The notes beneath the pieces are model-generated. The model worked only from the letters and a program-made list of their open reading frames with translations, was not told the DNA's origin and did no database searches. Of a DNA stretch of 64,000 nt, positions 10,045 to 19,637 are shown in pieces; within the stretch, counting starts at the first letter, position 1, and each line of letters opens with the position of its first letter. The position numbers were made by a program, and so were the translations under genes. The stretch is from positions 771,501-835,500 of the forward strand of contig JAIWNF010000009.1 in NCBI GenBank assembly GCA_025093555.1, in the 5' to 3' direction. Origin of the DNA: Circinella umbellata. Its lineage: Eukaryota > Mucoromycota > Mucoromycetes > Mucorales > Lichtheimiaceae.

Positions 10045-11070
10045 ATGGAAGTAAATCAATTTTGTTTTCAAGAAGAAGAGGTTAATATTAAAAAAAAGTT
10101 TTTATCACAAATTATCATTACTCCATTTAAAGAGCTTTATGAAATTTTTATAGATGAAGATAAAGCAATTGATTATTTATTTAATAAAAATATTTTAAAT
10201 AAAATAGTAAGATGTAATAAATGTAACTTTACAATATCATATTATATAAAGAAGAGGGTTTATAGATGTAATAATTATCAATGTAGAAAACAGATTTCTA
10301 TATTTAAAGATACTTTCTTTTATAATTTAAAATTACCAATAAATAATATTTTACATATATTATATGAATATTTAAAAAAAACACCACAAAATAGTGTTTC
10401 AGCATCATTAAATGTTACTGAATCTACTATTAGCTATTATTATAACTTATTTCGTAATATAGTTCATATGGATATAATTGAAAATATTAAAAACAATGTA
10501 ATAGGTGGAATAAATAAAGAAGTAGAAATTGATGAATCATTATTTAATAAAAGAAAATATAATAAAGGCCATCCTGTTAATGGAATATGGGTATTAGGTG
10601 GTGTGGAACGTGGTACTAAAAAGGTATTTACAATACCTGTAGAAAAACGTGATAAAGCTACCTTATTAAAAAACATTAAGAAATATGTTAAGCCAGGAAC
10701 TACTATTTATACAGATTGTTGGAAAGGTTATGTTGATTTAAAAGAAAATGGATATAATCATAAAACTGTTAACCATAAAAAATATTTTAAAGATCCTATC
10801 ACATATGCGCATACAAATACAATTGAAGGAACATGGAATGGTTTTAAAATTGCAATAAAACCACAATACAGAACAAAAAATAAACTATATTATCATTTAT
10901 TAGAATGCCAATGGAGAAAACGTTTATATAAAAAGAATATATGGGATCAATTTCTAAATATATTTCAAGATAATGGAAAAAAAGTAAGAAAAAAATATAA
11001 TGTTATTAATTTGAATGATTTGCAAGTATTTAGTTATGTTTATATTGATAAAAGTAATAAAGTTTCTTAA
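10045..11070 (+). CDS. ISXO2-like (Merlin/IS1595-type) DDE transposase, right-arm copy
   Basis: Intact 341-residue ORF identical to the product of 300-1325. Zinc-ribbon cysteines are C57, C60, C75 and C80; catalytic acidic residues are D163, D224 and E261. The start ATG follows an AT-rich leader with AAAATTGA about 45 bases upstream. A second small ORF follows 109 bases downstream on the same strand. Full identity of two intact copies implies recent duplication or ongoing homogenisation. ISXO2-domain genes occur in bacteria, in Merlin elements of eukaryotes and in some large DNA viruses, so the origin is open. Confidence 0.9.
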   Translation: MEVNQFCFQEEEVNIKKKFLSQIIITPFKELYEIFIDEDKAIDYLFNKNILNKIVRCNKCNFTISYYIKKRVYRCNNYQCRKQISIFKDTFFYNLKLPINNILHILYEYLKKTPQNSVSASLNVTESTISYYYNLFRNIVHMDIIENIKNNVIGGINKEVEIDESLFNKRKYNKGHPVNGIWVLGGVERGTKKVFTIPVEKRDKATLLKNIKKYVKPGTTIYTDCWKGYVDLKENGYNHKTVNHKKYFKDPITYAHTNTIEGTWNGFKIAIKPQYRTKNKLYYHLLECQWRKRLYKKNIWDQFLNIFQDNGKKVRKKYNVINLNDLQVFSYVYIDKSNKVS

Positions 11071-11153
11071 AGAATTATAATGCATATTAGAAAATGAAAT
11101 GGACTTTTTAAAGTTTTGAAACGGATTTTATAAAAATAAATAAATAAGATATT

Positions 11154-11161
11154 AAAATTGA
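11154..11161 (+). promoter_or_regulatory. AAAATTGA motif upstream of the small cassette ORF
   Basis: Second exact octamer, 18 bases before the ATG of the 94-residue ORF. Presence upstream of both cassette genes in the same orientation is what makes it notable. No experimental evidence of promoter activity is implied. Confidence 0.25.
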
Positions 11162-11179
11162 ATTTATATTATTATAAAA

Positions 11180-11464
11180 ATGGAAGAGATATTAGAGTGT
11201 ACTAATTTTAAACGAAATATTAAAAGAAGTATTATTATTAAAGAAATGATTAAATACGATATATTAGAATATAAGATTATTAGAGATAAAAATAATTTTC
11301 AAATATATATTACAAAAAATGGATCATATAAAGATAACAATTTACTTTATGAATTTAAAAAGTATAATAATAATGATAAAGTTTTAAAAAGAAAAACAGA
11401 TGATACTATAAAAGATTCAAATAATGAATTAATAAATAAATTTAAAAAAATAAAAGTTATTTAA
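11180..11464 (+). CDS. Small lysine/asparagine-rich ORF of the transposase cassette
   Basis: 94-residue intronless ORF starting 109 bases after the transposase stop codon. The N-terminal half looks folded, with alternating hydrophobic and charged residues (a KYDILEYKII-like strand and a FQIYITKNG turn). The C-terminal third is low-complexity K/N/D. It has an AAAATTGA motif 18 bases before the ATG. The mirror copy begins at 190 in the left arm. Unknown function; it could be an accessory protein of the transposon or a passenger. Confidence 0.6.
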   Translation: MEEILECTNFKRNIKRSIIIKEMIKYDILEYKIIRDKNNFQIYITKNGSYKDNNLLYEFKKYNNNDKVLKRKTDDTIKDSNNELINKFKKIKVI

Positions 11465-11580
11465 TAATAAAATTATATGTCATCTATTATTTTTTTAAAA
11501 AATTATATACAATAAATTATATATATGTCATACATTTAATAATAAATCCCTGTTCTTTTTTCTATTTTAAAACTTCTTGA

Positions 11581-12652
11581 ATGACCACTACACATAATAA
11601 TATAAAAAAAATCCTTGTTCTACATAATTTGTCTTATATACTTTTTTCTTTTCTTCTCATGTATTCCTTTACTCCATTACTCTTATTATTATGGGTGACT
11701 ACATTGGTAATTCCACGCGATTATGAGAATCGAATATATTGCATTGTATATAGACGCGTAATTCAACAATTGGGTCCTCGTTTTGAACACTGTTACTGGG
11801 TCAGTGAGTCTCGAAAGAAGTATATTAGTAATAATAATAATAAAAAACGGCACAAAGAGGATCCAATCAATATCATTGAGCGTGTCTATCGACAAATACG
11901 ACGACGAAAATCTTATGAACAAACCATCATATCACCATTAATACATGACGATAATACATTGTATCTACCTGATATAGTAGTAAATATCAGTGAAGACCAA
12001 CCAGTAAACCATGAGTCTGTTAAGCAGTCATTAGGTGTATTATATCCTGAATTTAATCAACAGTGGGATTTGGTTAGTTTATAATAAAGTTGTCACCCTT
12101 TTTCAACTTGTTTTTTTCATGTCCTTGTTGTTTCAAAGGATGATAATATTAAAGAAGTAATAATTTATTTATTTATTTTTAGATAAACCAAGAACAAAGA
12201 GAAAATGATTTGAATATCATTGCTGTATGGAGTCAAGGTAATAACACAAATTTTACTATTTTCAGTAGAGACCATTGGTTCATTCTTGTATAATTGTTTT
12301 CTGTTTGTTGGAAACGTTGTATATTGAAAAAGTTATGCTAACTTTTTTTATGACCTATCTTATTCTTATTCATATTATAGGGGATCGTAATGAATGTAGC
12401 ATGTTTACATCTCCTAATTTCGAGCCAGGTGTTGGCAGTAGCAAGGAACGACAATTTTACCACTTTCTAAAACACGTTCTATACGATTATTCATCAAAAT
12501 GCTTCCCAAACTCTTCCATTTACACCAAACATGAACGAAATTATAAAGTACTAAGTCGTTTCCATGATTGTTACAAATCAAAGCCCCTCCTTGCAGACAA
12601 GGCGAATAGAAGAAATTTGTATGACCATCATCAAACTGTTCATAGTAAGTGA
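11581..12652 (+). CDS. Possible chimeric gene: unknown membrane protein plus orphan-repeat exon
   Basis: Three exons fit in phase: 11581-12072, 12183-12237 and 12381-12652, giving 272 residues. The N-terminus has a long hydrophobic stretch (about residues 15-45), probably one or two membrane segments. A basic, Asn-rich cytosolic-looking part follows. I do not recognise this part. The third exon is almost entirely the GVGSSKERQFYHFL...HERN/YKVLSR...HHQTVHSK block, which is about 95% identical at DNA level to pieces of the inverted-repeat arms. The gene may therefore be a host gene whose 3' end was replaced by repeat sequence, or simply a rearranged relic with an accidentally open frame. ATG 11581 is the first in frame. 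Confidence 0.45.
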
Positions 12653-12775
12653 AAAAAATAACAATCTTAAAGTCTCTTATTAAAATGTATTTCTTGTTAG
12701 AACTTTCGTTACCAAGCCAACAACGACGTAAAAAGCTAGGAGATACCGAGTAAGCAATTTTCAGTTCAGTCACAC
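12414..12775 (+). repeat. Diverged copy of arm sequence, blocks joined in different order
   Basis: 12414-12545 matches 2626-2757 of the left arm, and 12540-12775 matches 1783-1990. The latter keeps about 30 extra bases (TTCGTTACCAAGCC...) that the arms lack. The blocks are adjacent here but separated and in opposite order in the arm. The divergence is a few percent, much more than between the two arms. Confidence 0.8.
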
Positions 12776-12894
12776 TTTGGATTTCATTAAATCAATCCGA
12801 TTAAAAAAAGCGCTTTCAAATACATTTCATGGCATGCTGATGTTTGTAGAAACTAAATTACACTCCACCAAAAACATTTTACTTTGGTATTTAG

Positions 12895-13560
12895 CTTAAA
12901 CCAGCTAAAGTGGTCGGTGAACGGCTCAAAATAGCAACTGAAGTTTCCAAGAATGCAAAGGTAAATATGTCATAAAGTGTGGATGAGTCATATTTTTCAA
13001 AGTAATTCTTATTAAAAGCTACATATATAGGAAAACGATCTTCAGAAAGTATATGACTATATGAAAGCTGTTACTTACCCAGAAAAAATTAAATCAAAAT
13101 TGCGATTTACCAGCCATCTCATGCACCCCACTTCTTTGGATCCACATTAACACCTTTGGAGGATAATGATAATATTGATCATGTGCAACAACAGCAACAG
13201 CAACAATGAATCATCGTCATTCAGTACAATGGTTGCTATAGAAACTGCTAAGCAACAATCTTCTACCAATAATGGCACTAATAATACAGCTGAATCATCA
13301 CCAAGGAAAAAACAAGAAATATACGAAGAAAAAAAGAGGCAGATGAGTATTCCGGATCATCAAGAAACAATGATAGAATCAAGCCATTACCAAAAGGACC
13401 TGTTGATCGCGACTGCGAAAATCACCTTGATAAAGTTGAAGGAAAATTGCAATTGTCAACAACTGTAGAGAAATTATTTGGACTGATGTTTTCAGATAAT
13501 CAAAGTGGACGACGTGATAGTGGGAGCAATAGTTTATGGACAAAATTAAATTGTACAAAG
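12895..13560 (+). pseudogene. Decayed fragment of a Lam/Sip3-like GRAM-VASt gene
   Basis: Exon-like 12895-12960 encodes VVGERLKIATEVSKNAK and ends at a GTAAAT donor. 13031-13147 continues with ENDLQKVYDYMKAV. These align with the end of the GRAM-like domain of the complete gene at 43870-50185 (AEKLRFAINNAKHDE / QLRNIYAKI), and the intron falls at the same place. After frame breaks, about 13400-13560 encodes CENHLDKVEGKL...VEKLFGLMFSDN, matching the start of the VASt domain of that gene (CDDHLDRLETEL...AKRLYDIMFSDE). Frameshifts near 13150 and 13330 and a stop at 13558 show it is broken. The rest of the gene is missing on both sides. Confidence 0.7.
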
Positions 13561-13663
13561 TAAAATAGTGGTAAGTTAGTATGTATATGAAAAGATAGAT
13601 ATATAAAATAAATCTTTTGCGTTTCATATCTAATCAATGAAAAAAAAAACATGAATGGCTTTT

Positions 13664-13935
13664 TTTTTATCTAATTATATAAATGAACTATGAATGCGAA
13701 TTGATAAAATTTCTTTTCCTGGTAACCATCATGTAATTTAGGTACGAGACTTGGATGAAAAGTCGTCAAGCGACATCTTTCTCGACATCGTTATGACAAT
13801 CCCCGTCTACTAGCTTTGTCGATGGTGTTGGTTATTCCACCAACATCAGAATCATGGACGACGAAAGAATAATTTTTGAATCATCTTGTGGGCCGAGACA
13901 AGAAGACGTTCAGTATACCTATGAAGATACGACTC
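13664..13935 (+). repeat. Fragment of orphan-family gene (intron and start of exon 2)
   Basis: Matches 2828-3096 of the left arm at roughly 90%: the same intron (ending AATTTAG), then the WMKSRQAT, DGVGYSTN and RQEDVQYTYEDT coding block. It then ends abruptly in AT-rich sequence. It is separated from its partner blocks at 12414-12775 by the Lam-like pseudogene fragment. Confidence 0.8.
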
Positions 13936-14397
13936 CTTTTGTATTATCGTCTATAAAAAATTCGAAACAGATATTTTGAATATATATTAATAATAGTTAA
14001 TTTTCAAAATAGTGTAAACATTTTTAAATCTGTATTTTATAAACTTAAAATAACTGTAATAATTTAAAGAAAGAGAAAATAATGATATTTTTTATTAAAT
14101 TTAAATAATAATATAAAGCATTACTCATCTGTGGTGTTGTATACCATTTATTAAGCCATGTTTTATAATTTATGATATTGAACTACGTATAATAATTTAT
14201 ATGCATGATATACGTATACGTACAGTTCTGTAAATTCGAATTGATAACATGGTTACAGCTGTGATCCAGTCCCTCGCCTTACATCTTCTGAACCTCGTTA
14301 TCTATTGACTCCAAAAACAATGGTAGACCATATGGTGCATACACTTTAGAGCCTAAATGATTTTTTGTTCGATTTGAAATGGTTATAAATAAACATA
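13936..14397. other. AT-rich spacer with one short coding-like remnant
   Basis: Very AT-rich and without gene signals, apart from about 14255-14348 (+). There an open stretch encodes a run containing RLTSSEPRYLLTPKTM before a stop. Its amino-acid composition looks like protein rather than random AT-rich translation, but it is too short to assign. Confidence 0.3.
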
Positions 14398-15210
14398 AGG
14401 TGCATCCTGACCTAAACCGTCAAAATATGTGGTGAAATAAAAATTGACAAAAAATTGTCAGAAATCAAGGTATAAGCTTTTTGAGCCGTAATACATGTTA
14501 ATTAAAGTTTTCTAAAGAGATGTTACGGAACAGCTTTTAGCAAAAAACATTTCCCATCAAGATTTGTTACTCCAAAGTTCTGTCAAAATATGATATTTTA
14601 CTAAGTAAACCCAATATTTCAACAAAGGGATAAGCACTGTGTAATTTATAAAAGTGGATAAATTATGGTTACACGAGGCTCTTGTTGATTATAGCTACTG
14701 ATTTTTACCATCCCATTTTACTATGGGAGGAAGACTCAATAATAAACAAGATAGATATAAGAACAAGAATAAAACTCGAAAAATAATTATTTCTAAATAT
14801 TACTTGGATGAAGATACTGTTATCTATACCAAAAAAAATTCAAATGATTTCCAGGCTGTTGCTGAATAGCAACCAAATAAAAATATAATATGATCCGTCA
14901 TTTTTATTAAGAAGGTGAAAAGAGATGATAGGATATATGTGTATAGTATTCGGACGTATCCTACTCTTTTTCTTTTTCTTTTTCTTTGTTGTTACGCTTT
15001 CAGAATACCATTTGATATTTCTGCTATTTCCCCAGTACGTATTTTTCTGCGAGGGTCTGGGTTCTATTTGCTTATATATAAAATATATAATAAATTTCTA
15101 TAAGACTACATGGTAAAATTTTGACACCCTCATTGGTGATAGTATTTACTCGGCCGTATCTGAAAGTACCTCAAATTTGGACAAATGATGGTTTAAGTCA
15201 GGATGCACCT
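14398..15210. mobile_element. 813-bp terminal-inverted-repeat element with TA target duplication
   Basis: The left end AGGTGCATCCTGAC and the right end (reverse complement) share about 25 bases with two mismatches (C/T and G/A). A TA dinucleotide flanks both ends (14396-14397 and 15211-15212), the target duplication expected for Tc1/mariner-type transposition. The inside has no transposase; the longest ORFs are under 65 residues and look accidental. Most likely a non-autonomous (MITE-like) element. Confidence 0.7.
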
Positions 15211-15212
15211 TA

Positions 15213-16561
15213 TTATTATCTTCAATTGGATAAAAATTGTTACTGTTCCTCACAGCACATTCTTTATAGGATGAACGGATGTTTTCCGATTGTTACACAG
15301 GATATTATTTGAGCATAATAAATGTACGATGAAAGCCCATGCGAGCCTTTTTTTTTCTGCTTCCTGCTTCTCGGAATATGATGCTTAAACAAAAGAAAAC
15401 AATGTCTGAAAATATCGACCAAGTGGCATTATTTTCCGTATTTTTGATGATATGAGCAAGGATAGGTTTATTTAATGATATAGTAAGCATATGTATGTAC
15501 ATTTATAAATGTCGATTGAGAAATTATAAAAAGAGTCTCATAAGAAAGTCACTGTTTCTTATCATAATTATAACAATACGTAAGACATTATTATAGTAAT
15601 ACGTAATGAAAAAAATGGTTACGTAGAATGGGAAAGAGATCATCAATTGTGATATTATTTCTACGTACATATGTTGAAAATACTCATACAGTGTGCTTTT
15701 ACTTACTCAAGTCACTGTATTTTTGAAGGCTCAAGAACGATAATCATGAGCATAATTTTATATGCAAGGCACTAATATTCTATCAAACTTGCATTTAGCA
15801 AAATTAGTTCTATACCTGTTGCAGCACATAGTTTTATCTTTTAAACTTAGTCCTACATCTAGATGGTTTGTGAGTATAATTTTATAATGGGTGCCTGTGC
15901 GTAAGTATCAACGCATGTACTACGTAGTGACGAATGGCCGGTCATTTTCGTTTAGAAAAATATAAAAATACTCTGTTATTTTCGGTATTGTACGACTGGC
16001 ATTAATACAATTTTTTGACTCATTCAAAGAGTTTCTTCGGGAATGATAAACAATTTGACCGAGTAAAGTGCTTGTTTTTTTTGCGATTCAAATAACACAT
16101 CGCATAAAAATAAGCTTGTTGGATGAACCATATAAGGTAAAAACTGAGTTCCGCCGAAGTTGGTCGGTGAAGGGATTTTAAAAACGTCGGTATAATAGCA
16201 AGTAAAAATACCTGAATATCTTCATAGATATAATCAATACGACTAATAATGAGGTTTACAATATTTTTTTCAAGTTACCTACCCATAATATTGTTTATGC
16301 CCGACCAAGAACAACAGAGAAGTTAAAATATAATGAGTATATCTGTTATTATGTTGAACGGCATAGGTTTTCCCGGTTGATTTGTCACCATCATTATGCT
16401 TGATTTCCCTAGGTATGTTACCTAAGATTTCCAAAAGTAGTGTTCCGCTTCCTCCGCTCGGTATATATTTGACGTTTTTGGAAGGTTGATTTACAAATTT
16501 TCTTTAAAAACCATCTCTCTTTTTTATTCTTGTTTTTTTTTATTCTTTTTGTAAATTCATA
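15213..16561. other. Intergenic region before the first MFS gene
   Basis: AT-rich, no supported gene. The proximal 120 bases before the ATG at 16562 contain a CCTCCGCTCGG stretch followed by TATATATT and long T tracts, which could be part of the MFS promoter. Nothing else recognised. Confidence 0.4.
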
Positions 16562-19321
16562 ATGGTAGAAGACGATAAAACTACAATTCAATCCAGCGAT
16601 CGTTCCATTGTCATAGAAGGTATTTCTAAAGTAGATTTAGAGAAAACCCTTACGCAAAGTGAAGATCAACAAATTCAAAAAGAATTAGACCCAGCAGCTA
16701 CTGATCCACGAAATCCTAAGGTTTGGTGATTTTCATATTTCAAAAATAAAAATAAAAAGCATCCAAGTATACTTCTAAATCCATTCCCCTTAACTTTTTT
16801 TTTTCGCGTGAATTACGTAATTTAATATGATATATTCTGTAGAATTGGTCCAAATTAAAAAAATGGAGAAACTTTGGGATTGTGTTCTGTAATGCCTTTA
16901 TTGGTTACTTTACATCATCTATTTATGTAAGGAAAAAAATACGGTGTTAAATACAAAACAAAAATGGGGAAAAATGGTTTATGTAATGTTCATATATCCT
17001 GTTTGCTCACTAAAGCAACTATTTTTTGGTCTGAGGATCACAATAACTAATAATGAATTATTACCACTCAATGATTATATATTTTACTTTTATTATTATA
17101 ATTAGATGCCTGCCATTGGTGATTTACAACAATATTTTGGTACTACATTAACGGTGAGTTACCACTTATATTCTATCTATTTCTAGTATTTATAACTTTA
17201 ATTTCATGAGCATGATTGGTAGCACTGAGATTATTTACTGGTTCAAGATGAAAAACGATCCATCATGTTTTGTACAGAGTTGTGATAAGGGGGTAAAAGT
17301 CTTTGTTATTATTAGAGTGTATGCTGACATATTAGTATTTATATGGGTAGATTATGAATATTACGATTGCTCTTTATGTTTTGGCTATGGCGATTGCAGT
17401 AAGTTCACCTTTTTTTTTTAAAAAAAAAAATCAAATCTATCATCACCATACAAAATTGTTAATAATCTGGTGCTTATGTGTTATATATTATAGCCACTAT
17501 TCTGGTCTCCTCTAAGTGAACGAATTGGCCGCAGGTAATACCATAAAATTCTACATAACTATCCGACATGTGATTGCCATTATAGTTATACTTAATTCTA
17601 TCTTCAAAAAAATTATTAATACGTAGGGGGGTTTATATCATAGCTATGGCAATTTATACTGTAACAACTATTATTTGTGGAATTTCCAAGAACCTTGTAC
17701 TTTTCTTTGTGATGCGAGTTCTCCAAGGTGTTTTTTCTTCTGCAGGTAAAGTGAAATAGTAATATTCTATCGTTTATCTGTTCTTATTAGTTGTTATTGA
17801 TCAAACTAAATGATTGATACTATGATCTATAATAATGCAGGAATGACTGTTGGTGGAGGAACTGTTGCAGATTTATTTATGGTCCATGAGCGTGGTAAAA
17901 TTATGAGCTTATTGACACTTGGGTAAGCTTAAAAGTCTACACTATATGTACCGCTAATAAAAATATTATTAAATTTAATTATGATATGAAAAAATTTTAC
18001 AGATATCATTATATAACATCATTTTTGTGATATTTTCACTTTTTAGAACAGTGACTGGTCCTGCTGTCGGTCCATTGGTTGGTGGCTATATTGCAAAGTA
18101 CTTGGGATGGCGCTGGATCTTCTATATATGTACAATTATTGGAGGTACGCTTTTCCTTGCGAATGTACTTTTCCTTAGAGAATCACTCTATCGACCAAAT
18201 GAAGATGGATTTTTCAGTCAAAAGAATGGAACAAAAAAGACAATTAAAGAACGATTGGCGTATCTCAAATTTGATCCGGTATGTAAAAGAGAGAAAAAGA
18301 ATTGAAAAAGATACATAGATCAAATTGTCGTCAAAGAGAGATAGATTTTTATATTTACTCACAATGCTTATATGATGAATATCTTACTAGTTCCGTGGGC
18401 TTGCACTATTATTACATCCTGCTGCACTTTTAACATGTTTACCGCTTTCGATTTCCTTTGGATGGTTCTATTTTTTGGTTGCTATTTTATCTCCAACATA
18501 CTCTGAGATTTATCATTTTGATCAAGGATCCCTAGGACTATTATATCTTACAGGTGGTTTGGGAAATATTCTTGGAGCATTAATTGCAGGTTTTGTGGTG
18601 GACCGTGTGTATATGCATTTAAAAGCAAAATCAAAGAATGGAATAGTAAAAGCAGAAGGTAGACTTTTACCAGTATTTTTTTGCTTACCTGTTATTATTG
18701 CTGGTAATCTAATGTATGGCTGGTTCATCCACGCAAGGCTTCATTGGTTTGCACCTTTGGTTGGTTATTTCCTAAGTAAGTATTTTCTAGTGTGTGGATT
18801 ATCACTTTTTCTTTTTAGATAGCTTATGTATCACGACAATTCACTATTATTTATGTTTCTTCTTTCACCTTTCTAGTGTCTCTGGGAACGATGTATGGTA
18901 ATGTTATAGGTACCTCGTATCTGATCGAAGTGTATATTCATATCGCAGCTTCAGGTACATAATAACGATAAAAGTAAACAAAAAAAAAAGAAATTACAAA
19001 TGTGTCTAACTATAATTAATATATTAATCTACTATAGCATTGTCAACTGCCAATTTTTCACGAAATTTGATGGCAATGGTATTCACTTTGATCTCCGTAC
19101 CTATTCGACAAGGTCTGGGAGATGGCTGGGCATAGTAAGTATAGTAAATACTATATATACCTTTATTTTTATTTTGTAATTAATATATATATTAATATAT
19201 GTGATTAATATTTTTTAGTACATTATCTGCTTTAATAAGTTTTGGAGTCTATATAATCTGTATACCCATTGTTTACTTTTATGCAGAACGTTTACGAAAT
19301 AGTACGCATAAAAAGAACTAA
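16562..19321 (+). CDS. Major facilitator superfamily drug/polyamine-type (DHA1-like) transporter
   Basis: Twelve exons join in phase: 16562-16720, 16843-16926, 17106-17153, 17351-17398, 17494-17534, 17627-17745, 17841-17922, 18047-18278, 18391-18775, 18877-18954, 19038-19134 and 19219-19321. The product has a hydrophilic N-terminus (about 55 residues) and then about 12 membrane segments. Visible DHA1 motifs are PLSERIGRR (motif A), MRVLQG (motif B region) and TVTGPAVGPLVGGYIAKYLG (motif C, antiporter signature). A charged central loop follows LYRPN. Such proteins export drugs or small metabolites across the plasma or vacuolar membrane by proton antiport; the substrate cannot be predicted. A close paralogue lies at 32019-34239 in the opposite orientation. 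Confidence 0.85.
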
Positions 19322-19637
19322 ACTATCTTATTTACAAATTAGAATAATTATCTCATTAACATTCATCATTTTCATATGTACAATTAATCATTAGTCATCC
19401 TTGAATATAAATAAAAAAACATTCCTCTTAATACTATTATATATGTAACTATAATAAATCAAACAATCTTTGTGAGATTCTCTTGTATCAGCAAGTACAA
19501 AAAAAAAAAAAATGGGAGGATAAAAAAATATGATTGGACAATATTTTCAACTTCCTTAATCTTTCTATTCAAGCGTATTAAACCTTTTTTTTTTCTTTAT
19601 TACTTTCTTCAAAAACGTCGTGTATATTAGATTGGCG

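Larger units (their letters stand above)
7633..11369 (-). repeat. Right arm of giant inverted repeat
   Basis: Near-identical reverse complement of 1-3769. The protein products of the main ORFs are identical between arms, including the 341-residue transposase and the 139- and 149-residue ORFs of the orphan gene. Homology is still perfect at 11369, which pairs with base 1, so the repeat probably continues to the right. The true junction with unique DNA cannot be placed here and may lie anywhere between about 11370 and the gene starting at 11581 or further. Confidence 0.95.

Noticed and set aside
1..11369. The inverted repeat as a pure assembly or amplification artefact
   Set aside because: The arms differ by a 32-base array change and point substitutions, and the core is asymmetric, so one arm is not a simple echo of the other. 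Read-level proof is still needed.
14915..15502. Three 62-65 codon ORFs in and beside the terminal-inverted-repeat element
   Set aside because: No conserved motif, strongly biased composition, no splice partners; not transposase remains that I can identify.
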